DNA from: JBGPGW01 sp046349515
GTDB lineage: Bacteria; Pseudomonadota; Alphaproteobacteria; CADEGL01
NCBI GenBank assembly: GCA_046349515.1
Contig: JAXMCE010000010.1
Coordinates: 47,694-111,693 of the forward strand
DNA length: 64,000 nucleotides
Reading direction: 5' to 3'
The translations under genes were made by a program, and so were the position numbers. The notes beneath the pieces are model-generated. The model saw only the letters and a list, made by a program, of their open reading frames with translations. It did not search any database and was not told where the DNA came from. How positions within the stretch are numbered: the first letter of the stretch is position 1; each line of letters starts with the position of its first letter. Shown here piece after piece: positions 49,623-59,179 of the stretch.

Positions 49623-51032
49623 ATGGTGCCATACATCAGCTATTGGCTTGGCGAAGCGCTTGCCGCCGAAGGCAATCCCGCGCCGGCGCCGGCGCTCGGT
49701 GAGGATCGCCGCGCGGATGTGTGCATCGTCGGCGGCGGCTTCTCCGGCCTCTGGACAGCACTTCATCTCAAGGAACAAAGGCCCAGCCTCGACATCGTCG
49801 TGCTGGAGAAAGACATCTGCGGCGCCGGGTCATCGGGGCGGAACGGCGGGTTCTGCATGACCTGGGCGTCCAAGCTGCCGACCGTGGTCAAGATGGGCGG
49901 CGCCCAGGAGGGCGTGCGGCTCCTGCGCGCTTCGCAGGACGCGGTCCGAGCCATCGGGCGGTTCTGCCGCGAGAACGCCATCGACTGCCATTTCCGGGAC
50001 GACGGCTGGCTGTGGACCGCGGGCCATGCCAGCGAGAACGGCGCGTGGAACGACGTGCTCGATGTGCTCGACAAGCTCGGCGCCCAAGCCTTCGAGCGGC
50101 TCACGCCCGAGGAGGTCGCGCGCCGCGCGGGCTCGCGCGGACACGTCGCCGGCGTGTTCGAGGCCGGCGCCGCGACGGTCCAGCCGGCCCGCCTCAACCG
50201 CGGACTCCGCCGCGTGGCACTCGCCAAGGGCGTGAGGATCTACGAGAACACGATGATGACCGGGCTCGACCGCGGAACGCCGCCGCGGGTCCGCACGGCC
50301 AAGGGAACGATCACGGCGGACAAGGTCGTGCTTGCGCTCGGAACCTGGGCTGCGGCGCTGCCGGAATTCCGCCGCACCTTGGTCCCGTTGTCGGCCGACA
50401 TGGTGGTGACGGCGCCCATGGCGGATAGCCTGAAGGCGGTGGGCCTCACCACCGGCGTCGCCATCTCCGATTCGAGCATGCTCGTGAACTACTATCGCAC
50501 GACGGTCGACGGCCGGATCGTGTTCGGCAGGGGCGGCGGGTATTTCATCTTCGGCGGTCGCCTCGGTACCACCTTCGATGGCCCGACACCGCGCGCGGCC
50601 GAAGTCGCCTCGGAGCTTCACCGCTACTATCCGAGCATCGCCAAGGTCCCGCTCGCCGAGAATTGGCGCGGGCCCGTCGAGCGCACCGCGACCGGCCTGC
50701 CCTTCTTCGGAACGCTGCCCTCGAACCCGAACATCGTCTACGGTCACGGCTATACGGGGAATGGCGTCGGCCCCTCCTATCTCGGCGGACGGATCCTGGC
50801 CTCGCTCACCCTCGGCCTCGATGACGAATGGTCGTCTTGTCCATTGGCCAAGGGTCCCAAGGGACAGTTCCCGCCGGAGCCGTTCCGTTACGTGGGCGCG
50901 GTCATGGTGAAGGCCGCGATCAAGCGCAAGGAGGCGGCCGAGATCGCGGGACGACGGCCTCGAGCGCTCGACACGTATCTTGCCGGCCTCGCGCCCGCGG
51001 GCCTCACCCCTCTCACCAAGAAAAAGACCTGA
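49623..51032 (+). CDS. FAD-dependent oxidoreductase, DadA/glycine oxidase family (copy 1)
   Basis: 469 residues, DAO fold. FAD motif CIVGGGFSGLWTALHL (34-49), GAGSSGRNGGFC for the second FAD contact, and a C-terminal GHGYTGNGVGPSYLGGRILA that closes the FAD site. It is of the gamma-glutamylputrescine-oxidase-like branch, oxidising an amine or amino acid with O2 or another acceptor. It sits 18 bases after map, before a relic of a third copy. Its paralogue at 52881 has exactly the same length. Confidence 0.88.
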   Translation: MVPYISYWLGEALAAEGNPAPAPALGEDRRADVCIVGGGFSGLWTALHLKEQRPSLDIVVLEKDICGAGSSGRNGGFCMTWASKLPTVVKMGGAQEGVRLLRASQDAVRAIGRFCRENAIDCHFRDDGWLWTAGHASENGAWNDVLDVLDKLGAQAFERLTPEEVARRAGSRGHVAGVFEAGAATVQPARLNRGLRRVALAKGVRIYENTMMTGLDRGTPPRVRTAKGTITADKVVLALGTWAAALPEFRRTLVPLSADMVVTAPMADSLKAVGLTTGVAISDSSMLVNYYRTTVDGRIVFGRGGGYFIFGGRLGTTFDGPTPRAAEVASELHRYYPSIAKVPLAENWRGPVERTATGLPFFGTLPSNPNIVYGHGYTGNGVGPSYLGGRILASLTLGLDDEWSSCPLAKGPKGQFPPEPFRYVGAVMVKAAIKRKEAAEIAGRRPRALDTYLAGLAPAGLTPLTKKKT

Positions 51033-51059
51033 CGGAAGAGCCGTGACCGCGTCCGCGCC
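51027..51059 (+). repeat. relic of the 5' end of a third DadA-like copy
   Basis: 30 of 33 bases match 52865-52897, which spans the upstream leader and first codons of the DadA-like gene at 52881. Here the start codon has become GTG and reading continues only a few codons. Together with the 3' relic at 52670-52870 it brackets the amine oxidase gene. Confidence 0.7.
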
Positions 51060-51231
51060 ACTCTTGCATAGGCCCTAGCACCTGCGGCTTGACGAAAGAT
51101 TTGTTCCAAGAGTACCCGGTTATCGTTTCCCTTTTTTGCGGCGAACAGTGACAGTCCACAGGCGAGCAGGTCGAACAAGCCGACATCGGCCTTAGCGCCG
51201 CCACGCGAGCCGCCCGCGACGGAGGGAGAAC

Positions 51232-52647
51232 ATGACATCGATGGATTTGGACGTTGCGATCATCGGTGCTGGACCAGCGGGCCTGCGCTCGGCCTATGAG
51301 CTGCGAAACAGCGGCTTGCGGGTCAAGGTTTTCGAGCGGATGCCCTATGTGGGCGGGCGCACGCTGACGCGCCGGATTGCCGGGGAAGACGTGAACATGG
51401 GCGCCATGTTCGTCTACGTCGGAACCGAAAGCGACAAGATCTGCCGCGAACTCGGCATCGATACCCTGCCGCTCAGTCCCGCGACCTTCGGCGTGAACGC
51501 GGCCGGAAGGACCGTCATTGCTCGCGATGACAAGGAATTGGTGACGGGTTTGGCGTTGCCGGCCGATGCCGCGGCCGATCTCCACAGGGTCCTCGCCGCG
51601 GTCCGGTCCGAATACGAAACCTATGTCACGAGCGGCGATCTGTCTGCCGAGTCCAAAAATCTCGCGCACGAGACCTTGAGCGAGCACCTCGGCCCCATGC
51701 ATCCGATCGTGGAGCGGATCGTCCGCAACGCCGTCCGCGGCGGAAGCACGGCCGACCCCGATGTCCTCTCGGCGCAATACGCACTGCGCTATTTCGCGAG
51801 CTATGTCGTGCACGCTGCCGGCCATCGGGTCTACATCCCGGGAGGCATGCAGCAGATCTCGATCCGCCTGAGCGAGCATCTGCAGCCGGGCACCCTTGAG
51901 CTCAATGCCTCGGTGAACCGCGTCGATCGACTTGGCGATGGCCGTTATGCGCTCCACGTCGCGATGCATGGACGCCAGGAGGTTACGGTCACCGCGTCGC
52001 ATGTCGTCTTCGCGGTTCCCGGCCCGGGGGTCGGCGAGCTTGCGGCTTGGTTGCCTGACTGGAAGCTCCGCGCGATCGAAAAGGTACCGACCAGCCCCAC
52101 GGTCATGCTCGGGATCGTCCTCGACAGCGCGGGCAAAGATGATTGGGACGACATCTTCCTGATTACGGCCGCGGATGCGCCCTTCAACACCGTTCTCCAG
52201 CCCCGCGCCTGCCGTGAATTTGCGGCCAGCAAGCGAGGGCGGACGCATTTCTGTTGTTATCTCAGCGCGGATGCCGAGGCGGCCGAACCGGGAGACGACG
52301 ACGCCATGACGCAAGAATGGCTGGAGGCCTTTTTCCAGATTCTGCCCGATGCGCGCGGGCGGGTGCTCGGTACGGGCGTGGCCCGGTGGCCGCGTTGTTT
52401 TTCGTATCCGGCGCCCGGGCGGGAGGACGTTCTGGATGACCTGCAGGCACCCATCGGCGGCGCCCATTTTGCCGGCGATTTCACGTCCGCCACTGCGGGT
52501 TCACACGGCGCGCTCGGCGAAGGTGCGCGCACGGCGGTCGAAATTCTGCAAAGCGCTGCCGCGGGAAGCCGATACCAATTCGCCGGGACGCATGACGACT
52601 CCCAGGAACGGAACCGGCCGTCGTCTTCGGGCGCAGCAATTGGCTGA
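51232..52647 (+). CDS. flavin-containing amine oxidase
   Basis: 471 residues, monoamine oxidase family. FAD motif IIGAGPAGLRSAYEL (10-24), GGRT (41-44), and a C-terminal HFAGDFTSATAGSHGALGEGARTAVEI that completes FAD binding. It oxidises a primary or polyamine to an aldehyde. GGAGGGAG 7 bases upstream supports ATG 51232. The gene lies between the 5' and 3' relics of a DadA-like gene, so it appears to have replaced that copy's interior. Its tail (after AAAGSRYQF) runs into unrelated sequence and may have been altered by the junction. Confidence 0.86.
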   Translation: MTSMDLDVAIIGAGPAGLRSAYELRNSGLRVKVFERMPYVGGRTLTRRIAGEDVNMGAMFVYVGTESDKICRELGIDTLPLSPATFGVNAAGRTVIARDDKELVTGLALPADAAADLHRVLAAVRSEYETYVTSGDLSAESKNLAHETLSEHLGPMHPIVERIVRNAVRGGSTADPDVLSAQYALRYFASYVVHAAGHRVYIPGGMQQISIRLSEHLQPGTLELNASVNRVDRLGDGRYALHVAMHGRQEVTVTASHVVFAVPGPGVGELAAWLPDWKLRAIEKVPTSPTVMLGIVLDSAGKDDWDDIFLITAADAPFNTVLQPRACREFAASKRGRTHFCCYLSADAEAAEPGDDDAMTQEWLEAFFQILPDARGRVLGTGVARWPRCFSYPAPGREDVLDDLQAPIGGAHFAGDFTSATAGSHGALGEGARTAVEILQSAAAGSRYQFAGTHDDSQERNRPSSSGAAIG

Positions 52648-52669
52648 CCTGCTGCCTATTGTCCCCGCC

Positions 52670-52870
52670 GCCGGTCCCTCCGATCGCGGCGGCCGGATCC
52701 TGGCCTCGCTCGCGCTCGGGCTTGATGACGAGCGGCCGTCCTATCCATCGGACAAAGGCCCCAATGGACAGTTCCCGCCAGAGGCGAGCCGCCACGTAGG
52801 CGCTGTCATGCTGCAGGCCGCGATCAAGCCCAAGGAAGCCGCCGAGATGCTCGCCCAACAAAAAACCTGA
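52670..52870 (+). pseudogene. 3' remnant of a third DadA-like FAD oxidoreductase
   Basis: In frame with the stop at 52868, translation gives GPSDRGGRILASLALGLDDE and continues to VGAVMLQAAIKPKEAAEMLA. This is closely similar to the last 80 residues of the gene at 49623 (GPSYLGGRILASLTLGLDDE and VGAVMVKAAIKRKEAAEIAG), then skips about 20 codons to end QQKT. There is no start or FAD domain. The downstream spacing to the next DadA-like ATG is the same as seen after copy 1. Confidence 0.8.
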
Positions 52871-52880
52871 CGGAAGTGCC

Positions 52881-54290
52881 ATGCCCGCGTCCGCGCCCAG
52901 CTATTGGCTCGAAGAAGCGCTCAAGAGCGAGCAGGGCGAGCCCTGCCCGCCGTTGTCTCACGATCGGCAGGCCGATGTGTGCATCGTCGGCGGCGGCTAC
53001 ACCGGCCTGTGGACGGCACTCCGTCTCAAGTCGCTCGAACCATCGCTCGACGTCGCTCTCATCGATGCTCATTACTGCGGCTACGGCGCGAGCGGGCGGA
53101 ATGCCGGATTTCTCCTGACTTGGAATGCGAAATTTCCGCTCCTTGCCGAATACTGCGGGGCGCAGGAAGCGCTGAGACTCGTGCGAGAGAGCCGCGCTGT
53201 CTTGGGCGAGGTCGAATCATTTTGCCAGGCCCATGCCATCGACTGCCAATTTCGCCGCACCGGCTGGCTGTGGACGGCGGCCAATGCGGCACAGCGCGAC
53301 GCCTGGCGGCCGACGCTCGACGCGCTCGACAAAGTGGGCGACCAACCCTTCACCGTGCTCACGGCCGAGGAAGCGGTCCGACGCTCCGGCTCCCCCTCCG
53401 TCGCCGGGGCCGTCTTCGATCCCACCGCCGCGATCCTTCAGCCCGCGATGCTCGCGCGGGGCCTCCGCCGGGCCGCCCTCGCCGCAGGCGTCCGCATCTA
53501 CGAGAACACCCGAATGCTGGCGCTCGAGCGCGGCCGCCCCCCGCGCGTCCGCACGGCCCGCGGGACGATCACGGCCAAGAAGGTCGTGCTGGGCTTGAAC
53601 GCCTGGGCCTCGGAAATGCCCGAATTCCGTCGCACGGTCATCTGCGTGGCAAGCGACCAGCACATGACGGCCCCCATCCCCGACCGGCTCGCCTCTGTCG
53701 GCCTCGGCCAGGGTCTGGCCTTTTCCGATTCGCGCCTTCTCGTCTTCGGTTATCGGACGACGGTCGACGGGCGCATCAACTTCTCGAAGGGCGGCGGCGA
53801 CTTCGCGTTCGCCGGCCGCGTCGGCAGCGGCTTCCACGAGGCGGCGACCCGCACGGGCGAAGTTGTCGAGGTCTTCCACCGCCTCTACCCGTCGCTCAAG
53901 GACGTGCCGATCGTCGAGAGTTGGCGGGGTCCCGTCACGCGCACGCCCCACGGCCTGCCCATGTTCGGGCACTCGAAGGGGCACCCGGACATCCTCTACG
54001 GCCATGGCTACTGCGGCAACGGCGTCGGACCGTCGTTCATCGGCGGGCGGATCCTGGCCTCCCTCGCCCTCGAACGGAGCGACGAGTGGTCCTCGATCCC
54101 GCTGGTCAATGCGCGGCCGAAGATGCGCTTTCCGCCCGAGCCTTTCCGCTATGTGGGCGCCTATGCCGTCCGGGCCGCGATCCGGCGCAAGGAACGCGCG
54201 GAGGACGAGGGCCGCGTGCCACGCCGCATCGACACCTGGCTCGCGGGACTGGCGCCGGCCGGCCTCACGCCCACCAATGACGAGAAATGA
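52881..54290 (+). CDS. FAD-dependent oxidoreductase, DadA/glycine oxidase family (copy 2)
   Basis: 469 residues, paralogue of the gene at 49623 along its whole length (SYWLEEALKSE against SYWLGEALAAE; CIVGGGYTGLWTALRL FAD motif; GHGYCGNGVGPSFIGGRILA). It ends IDTWLAGLAPAGLTPTND, as copy 1 does. Tight similarity in the FAD regions and looser similarity in between suggest different amine substrates. It starts 10 bases after the relic's stop and its own stop overlaps the radC start by four bases (ATGA). Confidence 0.88.
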   Translation: MPASAPSYWLEEALKSEQGEPCPPLSHDRQADVCIVGGGYTGLWTALRLKSLEPSLDVALIDAHYCGYGASGRNAGFLLTWNAKFPLLAEYCGAQEALRLVRESRAVLGEVESFCQAHAIDCQFRRTGWLWTAANAAQRDAWRPTLDALDKVGDQPFTVLTAEEAVRRSGSPSVAGAVFDPTAAILQPAMLARGLRRAALAAGVRIYENTRMLALERGRPPRVRTARGTITAKKVVLGLNAWASEMPEFRRTVICVASDQHMTAPIPDRLASVGLGQGLAFSDSRLLVFGYRTTVDGRINFSKGGGDFAFAGRVGSGFHEAATRTGEVVEVFHRLYPSLKDVPIVESWRGPVTRTPHGLPMFGHSKGHPDILYGHGYCGNGVGPSFIGGRILASLALERSDEWSSIPLVNARPKMRFPPEPFRYVGAYAVRAAIRRKERAEDEGRVPRRIDTWLAGLAPAGLTPTNDEK

Positions 54291-54973
54291 CGTCCGCCCT
54301 CGATCCCCAGGTTCACGGTCACAGGGCACGGCTGCGCACGCGGTTCCTCGAAGGCGGCGCGGACGCCCTCGCCGACTACGAGCTGCTCGAACTGATCCTC
54401 TTCCTCGCCCACCCCCGGCGCGACGTTAAGCCGCTAGCCAAATCGCTCATCGAACGCTTCGGCAGCTTCGCTGGAGTCATCAGCGCGGACCAGGCGTCTC
54501 TCGCGCGAACGAGCGCGGTGGGAGAGACGACGATCGCCGCATTGCATTCGGTTCGCGCGGCCGCCCTGCGCCTTGCGCGCGAGCAGGCCATGGAACGGCC
54601 GGTTCTCTCCTCGTGGGATCGCCTTCTCGCTTATTGCCGTGCCCAGCTCGCTCACGACCAGACGGAACGATTCCACGTGCTGTATCTCGATACCAAGAAC
54701 ACGCTCATTCGCGATGAGGTCGAGAGCACGGGCACGATCGACCACACGCCCGTCTACCCGCGCGAGGTCATGCGGCGCGCGCTCGAACTCGGGGCCGCGG
54801 CCCTCATCCTTGTCCACAACCATCCATCAGGCGATCCGACGCCGTCGCAGTCCGACATCGCCATGACGCGCGAGATCGTCGATGCCGCGAAGCCGCTCGG
54901 CATCGCCATCCACGACCACCTCATCATCGGCCGGGCCGGCCATGCGTCGATGCGTGGTATGGGTCTACTCTAG
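54287..54973 (+). CDS. radC: RadC family JAB-domain protein
   Basis: 228 residues. N-terminal helix-hairpin-helix-like region (DYELLELILF) and a C-terminal JAB/MPN domain with the metal motif H177-N-H179-P-S-G-D-P-T-P-S-x2-D190. Despite the name, a repair role for RadC is doubtful; metalloprotease-like or DNA-processing activity is suspected. It is coupled to the DadA-like gene by an ATGA overlap, although sfsA-map-radC is the commoner order, so the oxidase genes are probably later arrivals. Its end is followed by an AT-rich spacer. Confidence 0.92.
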   Translation: MTSALDPQVHGHRARLRTRFLEGGADALADYELLELILFLAHPRRDVKPLAKSLIERFGSFAGVISADQASLARTSAVGETTIAALHSVRAAALRLAREQAMERPVLSSWDRLLAYCRAQLAHDQTERFHVLYLDTKNTLIRDEVESTGTIDHTPVYPREVMRRALELGAAALILVHNHPSGDPTPSQSDIAMTREIVDAAKPLGIAIHDHLIIGRAGHASMRGMGLL

Positions 54974-55100
54974 GTCCCTGCCGGGCCATGGTGTCATCGA
55001 AATTAACCATCTAAGTGAATGTAATATATAAATAAATACATACCACCTTCGGGTCAGCCGAATGGGCGTGACCTCTATCACTGCCGCGTCCGGTACACCC

Positions 55101-55122
55101 TTGGTTAACTTATTTGGTTAAC
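55101..55122 (+). repeat. direct repeat TTGGTTAAC x2 upstream of the TPR gene
   Basis: TTGGTTAAC at 55101-55109 and 55114-55122 (period 13), immediately before the TPR-protein start. The TTAAC cores resemble CtrA half-sites, but the spacing is 9 rather than 7. It lies in an AT-rich spacer (54974-55134) that also has TTAACC at 55003-55008. Confidence 0.35.
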
Positions 55123-55134
55123 CCTGTTGGCAGA

Positions 55135-56103
55135 ATGGCTTGGCATCCGTTTATGAGAGTCCGCCTTGACCGCGCCCTTCTCGGCGCTGTCGGTATCGCG
55201 TGCTGCATGTTTGTGCTTGGCGCCACCGCAATGGCGCAAAGCAACGAAGATGCAAGAAAATGCGCCGAGATCGACAACAACCCCGACCTCGCGATCGAGC
55301 ACTGCACGAAGGCGATCAGCTCGGGCCAGCTCGCCGAGCGCCCGCTCAGCGTGACGCATTTCAATCGCGGGAACGCTTTTCTCCAGAAGGGCGACTTCGA
55401 CAAGGCGATCGTCGACTATGACGCCGCGATCAAGCTCGACCCCCAATATGCGCCCGCATACCGCAATCGCGGCGGCGCGTGGTTCGCCAAAGGCGAGGCC
55501 GACCGCTCGCTCGCCGATCTCGATGCCGCAATCGCCCGTGACCCGCGCAGCGCGCCGAGCTTCTACAACCGCGCCCGGCTCCTCCTGCTCAAGGGCGAAT
55601 TCAGCCGCGCGGTGACGGATCTCGACGCGGCGCTTCGCCTCAGTCCCGAGTTTCTGCCCTCCTTCGGCACGCGGGGGCGCGCGCGGTTCTACCGCGAACA
55701 ATATGCGGACGCCGTTCTCGATCTCATGCGCTACTGGGAAGGCCAGAAGGATCCGTTCATCATCCTGTGGGTCCATCTCGCCAAGGCGCGCATGGGCCAG
55801 GACGCGTCACGCGAACTGGATCAGGTCGCGGGCTTGCTCAAGGCGACGGAGTGGCCAATGCCGGTGGTCGACATGTACCGCGGCAGAGCCGATGCACAGG
55901 CCGTGCTGGCCGCCGCCAAGGCCGACCCACGGTATCAGCGCAGCCGCACCTGCGAGGCGCAGTTCTACATCGCCGAACAGCTGCTGATTCAAGGACGCAA
56001 GAGCGAGGCCGAACCGCTCCTCAAGGCCGCGATCGACGGCTGCCCGCGCGGCTTCGTCGAATACGAAGGCGCGCTCGCCGAACTCTCGAAGCTGCGGAAA
56101 TAG
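55135..56103 (+). CDS. secreted TPR-repeat protein
   Basis: 322 residues. After a short extension, VRLDRALLGAVGIACCMFVL and GATAMAQ form a signal peptide. The mature part starts with a cysteine-containing pair of helices, then at least three TPR units (THFNRGNAFLQKGDFDKAI; PAYRNRGGAWFAKGEADRS; PSFYNRARLLLLKGEFSRAV) of the NlpI/Sel1 class, and ends LAELSKLRK. ATG 55135 or 55153 may be the start; the latter leaves a cleaner signal peptide. Periplasmic protein-protein interaction is the likely role. It is convergent with the dehydrogenase gene behind a terminator. Confidence 0.82.
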   Translation: MAWHPFMRVRLDRALLGAVGIACCMFVLGATAMAQSNEDARKCAEIDNNPDLAIEHCTKAISSGQLAERPLSVTHFNRGNAFLQKGDFDKAIVDYDAAIKLDPQYAPAYRNRGGAWFAKGEADRSLADLDAAIARDPRSAPSFYNRARLLLLKGEFSRAVTDLDAALRLSPEFLPSFGTRGRARFYREQYADAVLDLMRYWEGQKDPFIILWVHLAKARMGQDASRELDQVAGLLKATEWPMPVVDMYRGRADAQAVLAAAKADPRYQRSRTCEAQFYIAEQLLIQGRKSEAEPLLKAAIDGCPRGFVEYEGALAELSKLRK

Positions 56104-56117
56104 CGCCCGCGCGAATG

Positions 56118-56140
56118 CCCCGGCGCCGATCGCGCCGGGG
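56118..56140. terminator. bidirectional terminator between TPR and dehydrogenase genes
   Basis: CCCCGGCGC-CGATC-GCGCCGGGG, a perfect nine-pair GC stem with a five-base loop followed by TTT. It lies 14 bases after the TPR stop and 23 bases past the end of the convergent dehydrogenase gene, so it can end both transcripts. Confidence 0.7.
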
Positions 56141-56163
56141 TTTCCCCGCTCGAGCCGTACGGA

Positions 56164-57234
56164 TCAGCGGCGACCGCGCGCGCGCCGGCGGGCCGGACGT
56201 CCGCTCCGTTTGGGCGCCTGCCGCTTGCCCGCGCGTGGCGCACTGCTGCGCTTCGTGCCCGATGGCTTTGCAGTCTTGCGCTTCGCGCCCTTCGTCCCCT
56301 GGTCGACCGCGAGCCACCGCAGGAGTTCGTTCATGCGGGCCGCGAGCAAGGCCTTCGCGTCGCGCTTCGTCCAGTCGTAGACGCCTTGCCCCGTGGACGG
56401 CCCCTTGTGGCCAGCCTTGACCAACTCCCCGACCTTGAGCGAGGGCTGGCTCGCCCGATCGATGTCGGGCAAGAGCCACGCCGCGAAATTGTAAAGAGTC
56501 TCGAGCCCGCCCACGTCCGCCGATTCGATGGGCCCCGTGATCGCGAGGCGGCGGCCGAAGCTCGTCCGCACCACGCGGTCGATCATCTCGGCGGACGCGG
56601 CACCCGAGGCCCAGAGCGCCCAGGCCTCGCGCAAGAGGGCCATCTGCATCCGGTTGCCGATGAAGCCCTTGATTTCGCGGTTGAGCACGACCGGCACTTT
56701 GCCAACCTCTTCGAGCACCCGGCACAGCCAGGGCACGACATCGGGTGCTGTCTCGGGGCCTGCGCAGACCTCGACCGCCGGAATATGCTGCGAGGGGTAC
56801 CAGAAATGGGCGGCAACGACACGCTCGCGCCGCTTGACCCGCAGGACGAGCTCGCTCGCCACCTGACCGCTCGAGCTCGCGAGGACCGTGGGCGGCGCAC
56901 AGATGCGATCGAGCGCCTCGAAGACCTCGAGCTGCAAGGCGTGGACGAACGGCACCGCTTCGACGACAAGCGTCGCGGCCGCCGCTTCGTTCATGTCCGT
57001 CGTCGGCCGAATTCGCTTGAGCGCCGCCTTGGCGGCCGCGGGCGTCACGAGGCCGTAGTCGGCGAAGCTCTTGAGGCTCCCCTTGATCTTGTCCATTGCC
57101 GAGCGGAGGCTCTCCTCGCGCCGGCCGATGAGGCGCACATCTTTGCCCGCGGTCGCGAACACCTGCGCGACCCCGTGTCCGATGAGCCCGTTGCCGATGA
57201 CCGCGACGGTACTGAACTGTGCGGGCGTCGCCAT
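56164..57234 (-). CDS. 3-hydroxyacyl-CoA dehydrogenase family protein with basic tail
   Basis: 356 residues. Rossmann motif AVIGNGLIGHGVAQVFA (11-27), the SSSGQ segment of the HAD active site, AAHFWYPSQHIPAVEV with the catalytic His, and a C-terminal helical domain (GFIGNRMQMALLREAWAL; STGQGVYDWT). It oxidises a 3-hydroxyacyl-CoA with NAD. The last 45 residues (312-356) are unlike the family: nearly half Lys/Arg, with Ala, Pro and Gly, resembling a histone-H1-like or nucleic-acid-binding tail. The start at MATPAQFSTV fits the fold. Confidence 0.86.
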   Translation of the reverse strand: MATPAQFSTVAVIGNGLIGHGVAQVFATAGKDVRLIGRREESLRSAMDKIKGSLKSFADYGLVTPAAAKAALKRIRPTTDMNEAAAATLVVEAVPFVHALQLEVFEALDRICAPPTVLASSSGQVASELVLRVKRRERVVAAHFWYPSQHIPAVEVCAGPETAPDVVPWLCRVLEEVGKVPVVLNREIKGFIGNRMQMALLREAWALWASGAASAEMIDRVVRTSFGRRLAITGPIESADVGGLETLYNFAAWLLPDIDRASQPSLKVGELVKAGHKGPSTGQGVYDWTKRDAKALLAARMNELLRWLAVDQGTKGAKRKTAKPSGTKRSSAPRAGKRQAPKRSGRPARRRARGRR

Positions 57235-57378
57235 GTCTCTCCCCCTTGTCGAGTGGCCGTTCACGGCGAGATTAGCGCCTCACGGCCCCTTGGACAAAGC
57301 GCCGCAATGTGCGTGCTCATGCCTCTTTTTTGTTGATTTCCAGGACTTTATAGTGGCCTTACCAACCGCGAGGCCCGC

Positions 57379-58695
<1,317 letters not shown>

Positions 58696-58743
58696 CCGAC
58701 GGCGGCCTTGTCGGCCCGGGTTCGTGCGGCCGCGCGGCGTTCC

Positions 58744-59073
58744 TTAACCCTTGGTTCCGGCGTTGATCTGCGCTTCGGCCTCGGACATGAAGCGGTTCAT
58801 CTCATGGCGGACTTTGTGCTCCGTCATCTCGATGCCGCGTTCCTTGAAGCTCCGCAGAATATGGTGGACCACATCGTCATCGCCGGGCTTCTCGAAATCG
58901 GCGGTCACAACTCCCTTGGCGTAGGTCTCGGCAGCCTCGCCGGTCATGCCGAGGAGCCCCGCGGCCCAGAGCCCCAGCAACCTGTTGCGCCGCGCCATGA
59001 CCTTGAACTGCCGCTCCTGGTCCTGCTTGTACTTGGCTTCGAAGCCTTTTTCCCGTTCCTCGAACGACGCCAT
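58744..59073 (-). CDS. DUF1476 protein, zeta-type inhibitor of F1-ATPase
   Basis: 109 residues, all-helical. SFEEREKGFEAKYKQDQERQ, ARRNRLLGLWAAGLLGM and MTGEAAETYAKGVVTADFE are the DUF1476 hallmarks. In Paracoccus this family is the zeta subunit, which blocks ATP hydrolysis by inserting its N-terminus into F1. It commonly lies between purB and purC in alphaproteobacteria, here on the opposite strand. The start MASFEERE is chosen; 14 extra residues from an upstream ATG do not fit the family. Confidence 0.9.
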   Translation of the reverse strand: MASFEEREKGFEAKYKQDQERQFKVMARRNRLLGLWAAGLLGMTGEAAETYAKGVVTADFEKPGDDDVVHHILRSFKERGIEMTEHKVRHEMNRFMSEAEAQINAGTKG

Positions 59074-59179
59074 CCTGTCCCCTCCGGTCGCTTCCCAGTT
59101 GCGGCGGCCCGTCACTGATGCGAAAACCCGCGCCTATCTTATGTGGTGATTCCGGCCTGTTTGTCGAACCGAAAGTTGC

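Noticed and set aside
55105..55122. CtrA full site before the TPR gene
   Set aside because: The TTAAC cores are separated by 9 bases instead of 7; recorded as a direct repeat only.
57333..57354. TTGATT and TATAGT as a purB promoter
   Set aside because: The hexamers are only 10 bases apart, too close for a sigma70 promoter, and no better -35 lies 16-18 bases upstream of TATAGT.
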